Below, piece by piece: positions 22,333 through 33,548 of a stretch of DNA of 64,000 nt. The notes below the pieces were generated by a model. That model saw only the letters and a program-made list of their open reading frames with translations. It did no database searches and was not told the DNA's origin. Both the position numbers and the translations under genes were made by a program. Origin of the DNA: Coptis chinensis (taxonomy: Eukaryota > Streptophyta > Magnoliopsida > Ranunculales > Ranunculaceae); the NCBI GenBank assembly GCA_015680905.1, contig CM027380.1, positions 31,550,001-31,614,000 on the forward strand, in the 5' to 3' direction. Numbering within the stretch: position 1 is the stretch's first letter; each line of letters opens with the position of its first letter.

Positions 22333-23220
22333 TTGCATCAACCTATCATACAGATCCACACAAGTTAGAAGAAGATCTAAGGATCGAAACTTCGAATATA
22401 ACTAATTGCTTTCGGTTCCACTTTGCTTTCAATGAGATAAAAGCCAAGGGTTTTGTCAACTATGAGTTTCGAACAAGAAAATAATGTCCCGAAAGCATGT
22501 CTTACGCCACAGTTACATCCGAAAGCAGATTAACTGCGGATCGTTAAAGGGATATTTCCCTAACGTAAAGGACTAAAAGGCTCTTCGATGTATCTATTGA
22601 AAGCTGAAAATATGGGCTTCTTTTTTTTCAACAACCAAATAGACTCCCAATATTCTTTGAAGACCTCAGGACTCATATTTAAGATTTTGAGGGAAACATT
22701 AATGGGCTTAAATTAATTGGCGATGAAAACGGTTCCGCCTTTTGCTTCATACTCAAGAACACCATCTTATGATTCTTGTTTGAGTAAAGTTTCGCATTAC
22801 ATAAACCAAATTATAGCTAAACAGAATCGAAAGTGCATGATCATAACTCACCTCAACATGAGGCAAATGAGATCGATTTGAGATATACACTGCCGATGAA
22901 CAATATATGTACCCTAGATTGTACGTAATCAGTTATTAGTGCATATACTTAAGACTTCTTTGGTTGACAATTAGAGATTAAGTAGATCAAATGTTGTCCA
23001 ATCACAAAGGTGAAAAGGCTATTGGGATTTAGGATCTTACCGTTCAAGTTTTGGTAGCGCATCCAAGAGATTGGTTCTACTTCCTCTGCCTCTCGTCCTA
23101 AATTCCAAAAGTTATTAATTGAAAATGGGAAAGAAATGAATTCTTATTGAAATGTAGTAAATGCCTCCTTGAAAGCCATGGAAATGAGCATATTATCAAT
23201 AAAAGGTTCTGAGGCATTAC
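22333..23220. other. Unassigned sequence between gene fragments
   Basis: No confident protein match. It may contain intron or flanking sequence captured with the fragments on either side. GT/AG signals are present but cannot be tied to exons. Confidence 0.4.
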
Positions 23221-23224
23221 CATT

Positions 23225-23300
23225 GATATCATATACAACATCGGCTCTACGGATGGCACGGGCTAATAGCTTTGGACATGCTTCATCCCGACCAATGATT
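23225..23300 (-). pseudogene. Second, short ClpC fragment
   Basis: Minus-strand frames give RIIGRDEA and LLARAIRRAD-like peptides across a frameshift. These match the ClpC segment that is also present at 22030-22090. This copy keeps the expected Gly (IIG) where the longer copy has Ser (IIS), so it is a separate copy and not a simple local duplicate. Confidence 0.6.
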
Positions 23301-23504
23301 CTTTAATCCAACCAATGATTGAAATTCCTAGGACTGAAATACAACAGTTAATACAATTGAAAAAAAGTAATCTAGCCTCTTCCGTATGGAGAAGATGCAT
23401 AGCCTAAAGGAGGAGCAGGGATATTCTTACCATGGTCGCATCAAATGCATACTGTTTCTCCCGGTGGAAATATGAATTGTTTTGGGACCAACTTTTCCCT
23501 TCAA

Positions 23505-24330
23505 GAACTTATTCACAAAGGCTTAATGTTGGCAAAAGTACCCCTACCATCACCTCGTCATTACCACGATGACTTCCATAGGAATTGAAGTCTCTCCTAT
23601 CAACCCCACGTTCCATGAGGTACTTCGCTTCTGGACTATCTTTGTGGATGCTACCAGCAGGTGAAATGGGATCAGTTGTAATACTATCCCCAAAGTTAAG
23701 CAAGTAGTAGGCATCCTTTACTTCATGTGGGCCAGGAGGAGACATGGACATGCCCTTGAAATAAGGAGGCTCGTGTATATAAGTTGACGTTGGATCCTAG
23801 GAATAGAGTTTGCCCGATGGAATGCATACGGTTGATTCCACATTGAATTGCCTTTGGTGATTGCTTCATACATACCCTTAAACATGTGTCCAAAGATTTT
23901 TGGATTGCACAACCCGCAAAACCCCAAAAATGGAATTAAGAAATAAAAATAAAATGCTTGAATCGAGCTTAAGATTTCTTACCGCTAGGTTAATGTGAAA
24001 TACTGCAGAGGCAAAATCTTGGTTTGTTATGATGGGATAATGGGTCCGGGTGTCTTTCCAAAGCATACCCTACAAAATGAGAGCACGGTAACAATAGAAT
24101 TCCGGTCAAAAACTTTATGGAGGGGCTTACGCCTACTAAATTCTATTATTTTCTCGATGGAAACCATGTACAATGACATAAGGGACCATTAATTTGGCAA
24201 AACCATTTCAGAATTTAATCTACAATCTTTTGCATCTCACCAAGCAAGCCTAAAAAGTGGAAACAATGGAATATCTTACATCCTCAGGCTTTCTTCATTC
24301 GATGGCCATATATCCCCTGAAAAATATATC
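23505..24330 (-). pseudogene. Aconitate hydratase fragment (with a retained intron-like gap)
   Basis: Aconitase interconverts citrate and isocitrate. The minus strand encodes GDIWPSNEESLR at about 24290-24330. After an intron-length gap come MFKGMYEAITKGNSMWNQ (about 23835-23890), [20 protein letters not shown] (about 23680-23740) and [20 protein letters not shown] (about 23560-23630). These are in the order of plant aconitase domains 3 to 4, and the DFNSYGSRRGND substrate-binding loop is nearly unchanged. The frame breaks after NDEVM through a one-base loss, just before GTFANI-like sequence. The [4Fe-4S] cysteines and the rest of the enzyme are absent. The gap suggests capture of genomic DNA rather than mRNA. 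Confidence 0.85.
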
Positions 24331-26580
24331 TTTCCGTTTTTGCTTACAAAAGTCCATACAACATTTTTGAAACTATTTTAAGCATCTCAAAAAAAAAATG
24401 ATCATCAGCATTCTAATGCAATTGATACCTTAACCAAATGAGTTTATTTAAGGCGAGTTCAAAGTTATGGAATGTGTTTTAAGTTGTTGAATTCAATTTT
24501 TTTGAATTGACATCATATAAAGAAGAATGGTAGTGAAATCCTACATTGTAAGAGACTTCAAATATAAAGAAGCACGTGCAGTAAGAAAGTTTTGCATTGC
24601 TTTTATTCAACAATATTGCAATCCCATTGCATTTACAATAAGAAATAAAAAAAAACTAAGAATGTTACAACAATGAATTCTTTATGTGAACCAAGAGTAG
24701 ATTACCTTAGATATATAGCTAAAGCATTTCTATAAACAAAATCCGATGAGAACAGAGAAAGTGAAATGAATCAAACCTTTGCAAGCAGGCCTCTAAACTA
24801 TTAATTCTATGGAGTCCTCTTTTGCATGCTGGTAATCCACATACACATCTATTTATCTTTTCTATCAATATTTTGAGATTGGGCCCCTTGCAAAGAGATT
24901 AGAGACAAAATGGTTAATAAAATGAGACGTAACATCAAACTCAAAAACATTGGAATGATATATGAGAAAAAACAAAGGTATGTTAAGAGATGAATTTACA
25001 TGAACTGTGGGCAATAAGATCAAAATTCTCGATGACAATCTTCATGGTAGACTATAAAAGTGATGGTCAGAATTCACTCACCCAATTCGCATCCATCTGT
25101 TAAAGAAAAAACTGATTTTATTGATTTCAAGGAGAGTGGCTTTTTCAGGGGATTTGCAAGCAAAGAGTTGGGAAAAAGTTTCAAATCTAGGAGCGAGCTC
25201 TCTTTTACTGTAAATTACTCTATTAGGCTAAATAGAATGGCAGAAAGCGAACAACAAACTCGTTATCTAGCTTCTATTTGTATACATTGGATTACTTTCA
25301 TAGATAACAGAAATGGCTTACTTAGCTGATGAATATTCAAAAGTCACACCCTCACTACAAATAATCACTTGAAGAATATAACTGCGGTATTAAGAATTAA
25401 GATTCAACTATGACGTTAGTCTGAAGTTTCATATTAAACCCGTGCCTTTCTTTGGAGAAACCATGTAGCCACCAGCAGTCGATGGAATTTCCCATCCAAC
25501 ATCCGGTTGAAGTTTTGTTGCACAACCGAATTTTCAAAGAACATTACATCCTTTAGAATAGAAAATCGCGACCGGAGAGAAGTACCAAAAGAACTATAAA
25601 GGAAATAATCTAAACCGTCTCTCTTCACATACCAGCGGTCAGGATCAAATCTCTAGCTAAAGCAGAAAAAGGATGTTGATCATGCGTGTCCAATCAAAAA
25701 TCAAAAAGAGGTTTTCCTTCAACGCACTACAAATCAAATGAATATGAGAAGAAAAAACTATGGAAATAGAAACTAAATGTATCGAGAGAGCCTCAAAGAG
25801 TTACTGCTGCAATCCAATCTCCCGTGAGAGTAGACTACGCCACTTATCATCATTTTAGCTAAAAACAGGATTTTCTCTTAAAGCTTCTTCATAAGCAAAT
25901 TCAGTTTGTACAGTGGTGCATATCTTGTTGTCTCCGAGAAAATATGATTTTTTTTTTTTTTTGTTATTTTTACTGTTGGCAAAAGAAAGTGAGAGAGAGA
26001 GAGAGACGGAGATTGAGAGGGAGACGGAATGTGAAAAGGACTATATGTATTTATGGTAATTAAAGACACGTAATTAATATTAAGTGGACAAATGGTACAA
26101 TCGAGGGAACCAAGAGCAACAGAGCCAAGGCTGTGGCGCACGAACCGCCGATGTGAAACCATTGGAAGATACTGCATTTCCTTCTTTAAAAAAAAAAATT
26201 CCAAAACATATCAAACTCATAGAGTACCCAAGGACTATTAAAATCAATTTAGCTCAACCAACAAAACAATTCTTCAAAGGGCTTTTGTATTTGAGAAAAC
26301 AAACAAATCTTTTTCCAAACAAAATTTGAGTGAATAGTAAAGTTTCGACCATATATTATTTCCCATCGATCCCTATATAGTTTCTATCTAAGGTCACATA
26401 AAGCTAGGTTCTTATAGAAATTTACTTTGAATATGGAATTTTTTTTCCTCGATGAACGTTAAAACGGCTAAATAGCTTATTGAAACAAAAACAGGGACTA
26501 AAGTTAGTGTACCTCGGTTTTTCCTATAATAGGAGTAAATGTCTTTAATGTATTCAACAACGGCAAGTGGATAATTCAAT
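24331..26580. other. Unassigned sequence with no confident gene
   Basis: Frames at 25060-25329 (+) and 25434-25628 (-) are open but have no motif I recognise. A poly-T tract and a GAGA-rich stretch with GAGATTGAGAGGGAGACG occur near 25940-26030. The latter recurs at 29425. Purine-rich leaders of this kind resemble 5' UTRs. Confidence 0.45.
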
Positions 26581-26699
26581 CACAAAGGTCTATATCAATA
26601 ATGGGATCTGGCGATCGTCCTCCATTTCAACCTCCTCCTCCTACAATAATCCCAAGAAGGTGTAAGATCATCGGGCTAAAATTTTTTAAAACCGTTTCC

Positions 26700-26850
26700 G
26701 AGAGCATCTTAGTTAATCAACAACATAGATAGTACATACAATCTCAACTTCTGTGAGTTTTGTGAACATCGGCAAAGGCAAGTCATTAGCTGCCTTGTAC
26801 TCATCCACATCTATGATAGTATAGTCTTCCGTAAGTATCGGCAGTTTTGG
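26700..26850 (-). pseudogene. Unidentified exon-like segment
   Basis: A minus-strand open stretch reads LPILTEDYTIIDVDEYKAAN and LPLPMFTKLTEVEI, and is followed at once by a consensus-like donor, GTATGTAC. The composition looks protein-coding, but I cannot name the gene. It lies downstream (minus strand) of the glycoprotein-family fragment, and may be a further captured exon or part of it. Confidence 0.35.
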
Positions 26851-26989
26851 TTTTTAGCTTCTGTAATACAAAACAATCTCATTAAAAGATTTTCATGACA
26901 AATCGATTGAGTTTCTGCTCCATTGAATGGCAATCTCTTTGTAGCTCTCACTATTGTTCTGTCTAATAAAGGCTCTCATGTAGATTCTA

Positions 26990-27900
26990 CTGATGCCGAT
27001 GATCCATTCCCATACGGTTGGTACCCACTTTTGCGATTAACTCAAACGATACCACTCGTGGACCAATGACAATGTCATCATTTTGGGACCCATTGTCTAA
27101 GTTTGCAAGTGATGCAACCTCCAAAATCTGATTCTCCGTGATGGAAATTGTCTCCGGAAGGTGGTGTCCGCGGGATCTGGTGTTATGGAACGAGAACCTT
27201 GATGTGGCCCCCTAATTGGTGTAGAGAACCCATCAATACTCGAGCTTAGGAGGTTCTCCAAGACACGAAACTTCGAGAAAAAGATGTCGGTGAAGTGAAC
27301 TCATTATCCGTGAAAGGAGAAGAAGTGCCCGAATTAGAGATCACTAAACCTGGGTGATAAGGTGGCTAACCGGGCTTCCCGGATACGATAATAGGACTGA
27401 ATTCATAGTGAGAAGGTGGAAATTTCGACTGGCTACACTATTTCGCAACTTGCATCCAAACAGGATGTTAGTAGTCGAGCAAATGGCACCTCCGTAACGA
27501 AGGTGTTGTCCGATGCAAAGGTTCCGGAGGGGAGTAAAGGGAGCAGTGGATGGTTCAAAGGTGAAGGTTGAGAAAACAGGTGGAGAAACTAACGGGTCTG
27601 CGTGGCGATAAGGCCCAATGGCAAAGATGGAATTGGGACCGGGGAATAGACATTTGCGATAGAGAAGTGAAGGATAAGAATCCCTTTGGTGTCCTAGCGT
27701 AAGGGGTTCCGGGAATGAAGAATGAAGCAGGGAAGAGGGAGGCGCCGGGTAATACAACAAGAGGGATGGGCTGAATTTCCGGTGGAAGCCCCCCGAAAGT
27801 TTCGACAACTAATCGCAGTTCGGGGACCCAAAAAAGGCGAATGGCCAATTCGGCTTCCTATTTCTATGAGATCCAAAACACAAATACCCACTCCAAATAA
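26990..27900 (-). pseudogene. Hydroxyproline-rich glycoprotein family fragment (At5g52430 type)
   Basis: Pieces in three frames, in the right order, match a conserved plant family of unknown function annotated as hydroxyproline-rich glycoproteins: FLSFTSLSQ; SIFAIGPYRHADPLVSPPVF; STFTFEPSTAPFTP; SHYEF; YPGSPVSHLI; GLVISNSGTSSPF; NQILEVASLANLDNGSQ; and a final VSFEL segment. The AIGPYAHETQLVSPPVFS-like core identifies it. Multiple one-base indels break the frame. Some 300 residues of family sequence can be traced. The identification is from memory of the family. Confidence 0.68.
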
Positions 27901-27955
27901 TCCCCCATCTTCTTTTCCGCAATGCCCCAAAGACATTACATATGTAAGCTTGTAA

Positions 27956-29747
27956 AGAGAAATTTCAAGAAAGCTAGCACATACTTTACGTAGATATATA
28001 AATCTTGAAAATGAATATTTAAAAAATAAAGAAAAGAGATATCAAGAAAAGGTAGACTTGCACCAAATCATCCAAAAAGAAAGGTTAAAGTTGAAGCAAA
28101 ACTAAATGAAGGCTGAATCCTACATCCCCGTGCTAGCCACATGCAAGAAACTAATAAGTCTAGTAACAATTTATATTTACAATAACAAAACGGAAGCGGA
28201 TCAAAAGCATATATAATTAAGAGCATGCCGAACGACCTCAACGGCAGAATTTAGTTCTCATGATCGAGATATGAAATAACTTTTCAGCTATACAACTAAG
28301 TTACTTGAAAATCTTCTGATGTATTTTGAACAAAGGAAAAAAAGAAAAAACCAAAACACCAACTTAATTTCCTTTTAAACAACCGATGCTAGAACGAAAC
28401 TAACATTCCTACCAAAGTAGCGAAATAGTTGCAGATCCTCGAATCAGTAGTTTCCAATATATGAAATTCTTGAATTGGTTAAATGAAATTTTGTGTGTTC
28501 GCTACAAAATTGTAAGAAAGTAAAAGATGAAAAGAATGGACAATCACAATTCATTCACTCTTTGGACTATGAAGATGCTGTTCACAACATTTTTTTATCA
28601 CTTCACTACTATTTGCACTATATTGTATAAAACTCACCCACAACAACGTCTGAGGAGTCTATTACTTTATAAAGCTCACCCCAAATACGTTTACTTTGCC
28701 CCTTCTCAAACATTGTATGCCTAACCCGGTCCCTTAAACCATCTTCTTAACCTCCTTCTACAATTTGATTAGCTAAGATCTTCTCGTCGAAAGCATCTAC
28801 ACAATAAAAAGTACACATCACGAACATACATCAACATAAAAAATGCTGGGTTCTTCATTCGGCAGTAGAAAGACAATTAGAAGCAAGGAGAAAAGTCGGT
28901 TTTTAGACTATAAAAGAAGTTCAAATCCTTCGGATTGAGAGTTTGAGTTTTTCCCAAATTCCTTCTGTATAGAGTATTTTGATAAGCCCTTGGATGTGGT
29001 TTCGTCGGATAAAAGCTTTTCAAAGAAGACAACGTTCTAGGACATGGTAATAGAAAAAAATTAACGAAAAATCTTATTACTTTTAGTTTCTATTGCCTCG
29101 AACTTCTACCGAGCGGTTGTTTTTTTTTTTTTGATGGGAAGAGAGACTGCATGTTGGGTAAGAACTAAATAAAAAAATGAAATAGGAGAAGAAGAAGAAC
29201 TTACCTATTATCTTACAACAATTTTTTTTTCCTTCACAATGCTGTTGTTTTGGGCAAAGCGATCGGAAGAAACTTTAGTTGATAAGAAACTGGAGGTTAA
29301 GTGATTAGAGTTTTTAATTTAAGAGATAGAGAAGAGAAGGCTGTTGATCCCAAGTATTTTACAAGAGGGGCAAGAGATAAACCGATTTTTATCTACTTGC
29401 TTGCAAAAAAAAAGGGATATGAGATTGAGAGGGAGACGAAAAGTGATTGGATTAGTATATTTATGGTAATTTAAGTCTTAATTTATGACTAATAAATATA
29501 GGCGCATAATTCATATAGTCATATAGTGCGTGCATTTGGTTTTCAACCTGAATTTACACAAACTCCTTTGTGAGTGTGTTTATAACTTAAGGGTATAAAT
29601 GGAAATAAAAGTTGAAATGACGGAATAGTCCTTTTAAAGGCATTGAATATTTTTTAATATCTAATCAAAAGGGTATTTAATGGGTAGATAAAAGGTTGGT
29701 CTAATTTAAAAGGTCAGGTTAATTATAGTGTACTTTACTAATAGAGA
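27956..29747. other. Unassigned sequence with no confident gene
   Basis: AT-rich. It contains a second copy of the GAGATTGAGAGGGAGACG leader-like motif (about 29425) followed by TATATTTATGGTAATT, as at 26010-26060. No coding segment recognised. Confidence 0.5.
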
Positions 29748-30721
29748 ATGTTTTCGCGAGTCAAACAACTTCCACCGACTTCATCCAAGCGGCTTTCCTT
29801 GATTCTCGACCGTCCCACAGGAGTTGACGGTTTGTCCTTGTTCTCAACCGTCCCGGTGAGGCGGTTCATGCGCCCGATTATCAACTTCATCCGCGGTAGG
29901 CGGATGTCGCCCGGTTCTCGACTTCATCCGAGCTGGCGGTTCTCCGCCCGGATCTCAACTTCATCCAGGTAGCCGGATGTCGCCCGGTTCTCGAGCTTCA
30001 TTCCCACATAGTTGTCCGCCGGTTCTCCAACTTCATCCACGGCTGCGGATGTCCGCCCGATCTAACTTCATCCCGCGGTGGCGAGTTCTCGCCTTAGTTC
30101 TCGACTTCATCGCGGCGGTTCTTCTCCCGATTCTCAGCTTCATTCCCGCGACGCGGATGTCGCGGTTCTCAACTTCATCCCCACGAGTTGGCAGATGTCC
30201 TTGATCAACTTCATCCCAGTGGCAGTTCTCTCGCGGTTCTCGACTTCATCCCGCGGTAGCCAGTTAGTTCGCCGATTCTCAACTTCATTCCACGAGATGT
30301 CGGATGTATCCCGATTCTCAACTTCGTAGCGAGCGCCGGATGTCCCGCGGTTCTCAACTTCATCCACGAGTGGCGGTTCTCGCGAGTTCTCGACTTCATC
30401 CACGGTGGCGGTTGTCCGCCGCTCTCGACTTCATCCATGATTGGGCCGAGTTCTCTGCGCCCGGTTCTCGAACTTCATCCCACGATTGGAATATTGGAGA
30501 GCGAGGGTAACTATCAACAATGCTACCTATAAAATCACCGCCGTCATTTTTTTCGAACTTCGCCAATCGAGACTTGATCCCAAGCAATATCTTTGGGTAC
30601 ATAGGCAACTTCAAAACCGAAGTCGGTCTAAATCTTTCCCCAATCACCATCATCTTCACCATCTCCGAAAAACATTACTTCCAACCACCGGCGGTGTGTT
30701 TGGCAAATCTTCTTTGAAACA
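29748..30721 (+). repeat. Tat 5' LTR (left-truncated), ACTTCATCC-rich
   Basis: It ends TTTGAAACA just before the PBS. It shares TGTTTTCGCGAGTCAAACAA, the CGATTGGAATATTGGAGA block and CTTCAAAACCGAAGTC with the right LTR. Between about 29770 and 30490 I count about 18 copies of an ACTTCATCC-type word separated by 20-40 bp of CG-rich spacer. The outer (5') part of the LTR seen in the other copies is missing. Confidence 0.8.
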
Positions 30722-30725
30722 TATT

Positions 30726-30741
30726 TGGCGCCGTCGTGCTC
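30726..30741 (+). other. Tat primer-binding site
   Basis: TGGCGCCGTCGTGCTC lies four bases inside the LTR end. TGGCGCC is the usual start of the binding site in Tat and Athila elements, commonly assigned to a tRNA such as tRNA-Asp. It fixes the element on the plus strand. Confidence 0.75.
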
Positions 30742-30770
30742 CTACCCTCAACCCAAAACAAAAGTTACGT

Positions 30771-33001
30771 TAATGGCTTCTACCGAAAAACAAACAACGG
30801 TGAAAGTATCGCTTTTACGCCTGGGTTAGCATTCACCTGGCGGGAATTCACTTTTCCAAGTCCGATGGTCCTCGGCCATCTGCGGGTGAGAGAGTGGGTA
30901 TTCATGTATCGATCCATCAACTCGGGTAGACCGTTGTCTCGACAATTGGAAAGCAAGAATAACAATCTAAAGAATAGGCTGCGACAACTTCGAAGATGAT
31001 TGGGGTCTACGGCAAAAAGTGTTTGGGATCGTTTGAACCTTTGAAGCATCAGCATCAAAAGACTCCGGTACAAACTCCCGCGCGAAGAGAAACCGATGCG
31101 AGTAAACTATTTAAAGGCTTCGCCAAACAAAAATCTGCAACGCCGAAAAGCCTACACTTTCTAGTGTAATCGTGGCGAATCCACAAACTCCTCTGCCGAC
31201 CTTGATGCCGACCACCCTACATCGGGGGATCACCAACTCACAAAAGATCTTCATGGCGAAAACCGGTTTTACCCGATTTGAACCGTACTAAGGGAGATTG
31301 GCAAAATATTCATATAGGTCGGCAAGATAGACTACCCAACCAACGAAAAACCAATGAAGTTCTACCTGAGCTATAGAAGGGGTAGGCAAGCTTACAAGTC
31401 CTCGTCGCTTAACAACGGTATCGCCCGATCTCGGCAATGACGACTATTCACCAAGCGGTTCAGTTCACAACCAAGTCAGCTCAAGTTGTAGTCCCAATCC
31501 AAGAGCTCATTTGTCGGCCAAAGTATGTTGACAATGGTAGCCATGGAGATGGAGACTCACTTGCATCAGTCAAGAAAATGGTTGTGACGGATCCGGCCTC
31601 CGTCCAGTATTCTCCGATGTTCACCATAGGAGGCGAAGGAACCGAACTCCTTGGCTCGGTCACCTTCACCTACATGGACTGGTCGATGAGAACTCCTCCA
31701 CCTCCTCTGAAGAAATCTTGGCCAAAACGTCCACCGGTTTGGTGCGTGACCATCGTCGAAAATGTTCCATTTTCTGAACGACGCGTCTATTTAAAATAAT
31801 CTTGAAAGGTTTGTAAATGATAAGGAGTCACGAGAAAATAAAATCTGAAATCTTGCTATCGAGTGGTATCGATTCTCCCTTCTCTCTCGAATCAAACAAC
31901 CTGTTCATCCACAAGGACTTTGACGAGTCGAAAAGTATGATGAGATTGATGGAGATCCTTTGATGCATCTTGTTAATTCTGAAACAAGATGATCTTATGG
32001 ACTTTCGACGATGCTTTTCTTTGCAAGTTATTCCGTCCACACTCATTGGAATTGAGTCGATGAGATGGTTTAACATGCTTCTAGAAAGATCCATCCACAA
32101 TTTTCTTCGATCGGCTTACAAGTTTTGCGAGCATTTTAAGTCCTAACTGGAAAGAACCGAAACATATTGATTCTCTATTCGATTATTAAACAACAAAAGA
32201 AGAAAAACTTCGATGAAGTTTGTTCGCGAGATTCCCGGAAAGCGGTACTGTTGAAATCCCGGATCATCGATATTCTTGTCATTTATGCCTTGAGGAAGAG
32301 GCATTAATTATGATATGGGCGGCATTTACAACTCTATTGTAAAAGGCGTCCCAATAACTCGTTATGAAATTTTCTCTCGAACTCAAGCGGTTTATTCGAG
32401 GAGTTAAAGATGATGCATCGCACGCGAGTTCACCGAGATAGGGATCTAATAAGCAAGCCGAGGAACAAAGTCAAAACCGAAGTTTCAACAAACAAGCGAT
32501 CAAAAAGTCCAAGAGTGATGGTAGGCCACAACAATGGAGCGGCAAAGAACAAAAGAAACTTCGAGTTAAAACTGCGCGCCTTTGGCGAAATGCTATTTGT
32601 TATCTATCTAGAAGATTAAGGGAAAGAATATCTTATCTCCACCTTTTCCTCTCTCAGAAGATACCAAAGGCCGCGTGACAAATCCACGTGGTGCAAATTT
32701 CCGCGATGATTTTGGTCATGAAACTGAACAATGCCGATCTCTAAGGGGTAGAATCCAAGGTTTGATCGAGAAGGGTATGCTCCAAGATTATGTGCTGGGT
32801 AAAACGAAACAAGCTTTAGTCGTTACCGCACACAATGTAATCAAAGTCGGTCATGCTAGAGTTGATTCAATGTCTAACACCCAACGCAAGAATTTCAATC
32901 ACTCTAAGATCACTGATCTCAGCCACCACTATGTTTATAGTGGATATGATTTTCTCCATAGAATGGGTACTGAAACTTATGAGGAAGGACCTCTCAGTTG
33001 A
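30771..33001 (+). pseudogene. Tat gag (broken)
   Basis: An ATG at 30771 (MASTEKQTTVKVS) lies 30 bp after the PBS and soon runs into a stop. Around 31940-32130 shifted frames give KMILWTFDDAFLCKLFRPHS and LERSIHNFLRSAYKFCEHF, the capsid-type gag region. At 32720-32800 GHETEQCRSLRGRIQGLIEK matches the gag C-terminal HxTxxC...LIxxG motif of Tat elements. Frames at 31437-31799 and 32410-32619 are intervening fragments. It is not translatable as one protein here. Confidence 0.75.
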
Positions 33002-33022
33002 ACTGACAATGACCTGATAGGA

Positions 33023-33421
33023 GTGCACCATCCTCATTATGATGCCGTTGTAATACAAGCTTTTGTTGGAATTCATCGTGTGCAGAAAATCATGATCGAT
33101 ATAGGTAGTTCGACAAGTGTGATCTACAAGCGTTGTTACAAAGGACTCAACCTCCCCGAGAAAATGATAGTTCCCTATCCAAATCCTATCATTGGCTTCG
33201 ATGGGACAGCAGCAACATCAGTTGGTAGATGCTCTCTTCCGGTGACATTAATGAACAAGGAAGTTACAATTGATTTTCTTCTCTTGGATTGTAACTCCTC
33301 CTACAATGTCATTCTGGGAAGAGATTGGATTCACTTAATGGGAGCTGTCGTTTCTACTTTCCATCAGGCTATCAAGTTACGGTGTGATGGTAGGGTATGC
33401 AAAGTTGAAGTGATCGGATAG
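33023..33421 (+). pseudogene. Tat aspartic protease domain
   Basis: This is the longest clean piece of the polyprotein (132 residues). It has the active-site region KIMIDIGSSTSVIY (D-x-G-S, with Ile in the middle), NPIIGFDG, and the typical distal segment SYNVILGRDWIHLMGAVVST. The last segment is characteristic of Tat-type proteases. It joins gag upstream and RT downstream through short breaks. Confidence 0.85.
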
Positions 33422-33548
33422 CGACTTTGAAGTGCCATGAGTGCGTACTTTCGAAGATTATAAAGATTCGGAAGTCAAGGGTAACACCATCCTAAATGTC
33501 GATGGGAAAAAGTAGCAATTACAGAATTCCATTGGCGGGTAAAGCGCT

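Noticed and set aside
23878..24066. Possible extra exon with WKDTRTHYPIITNQDF
   Set aside because: It falls in the gap between two aconitase blocks that is best explained as an intron, and I know no protein with this sequence; kept only as uncertain.
27694..27955. Plus- and minus-strand frames beside the glycoprotein fragment
   Set aside because: They overlap traced family segments in other frames and show no motif of their own.
29748..30773. Several Ser/Pro/Arg-rich open frames on both strands
   Set aside because: They are produced by the ACTTCATCC repeats of the Tat LTR, are open in several frames at once, and lack conserved motifs.
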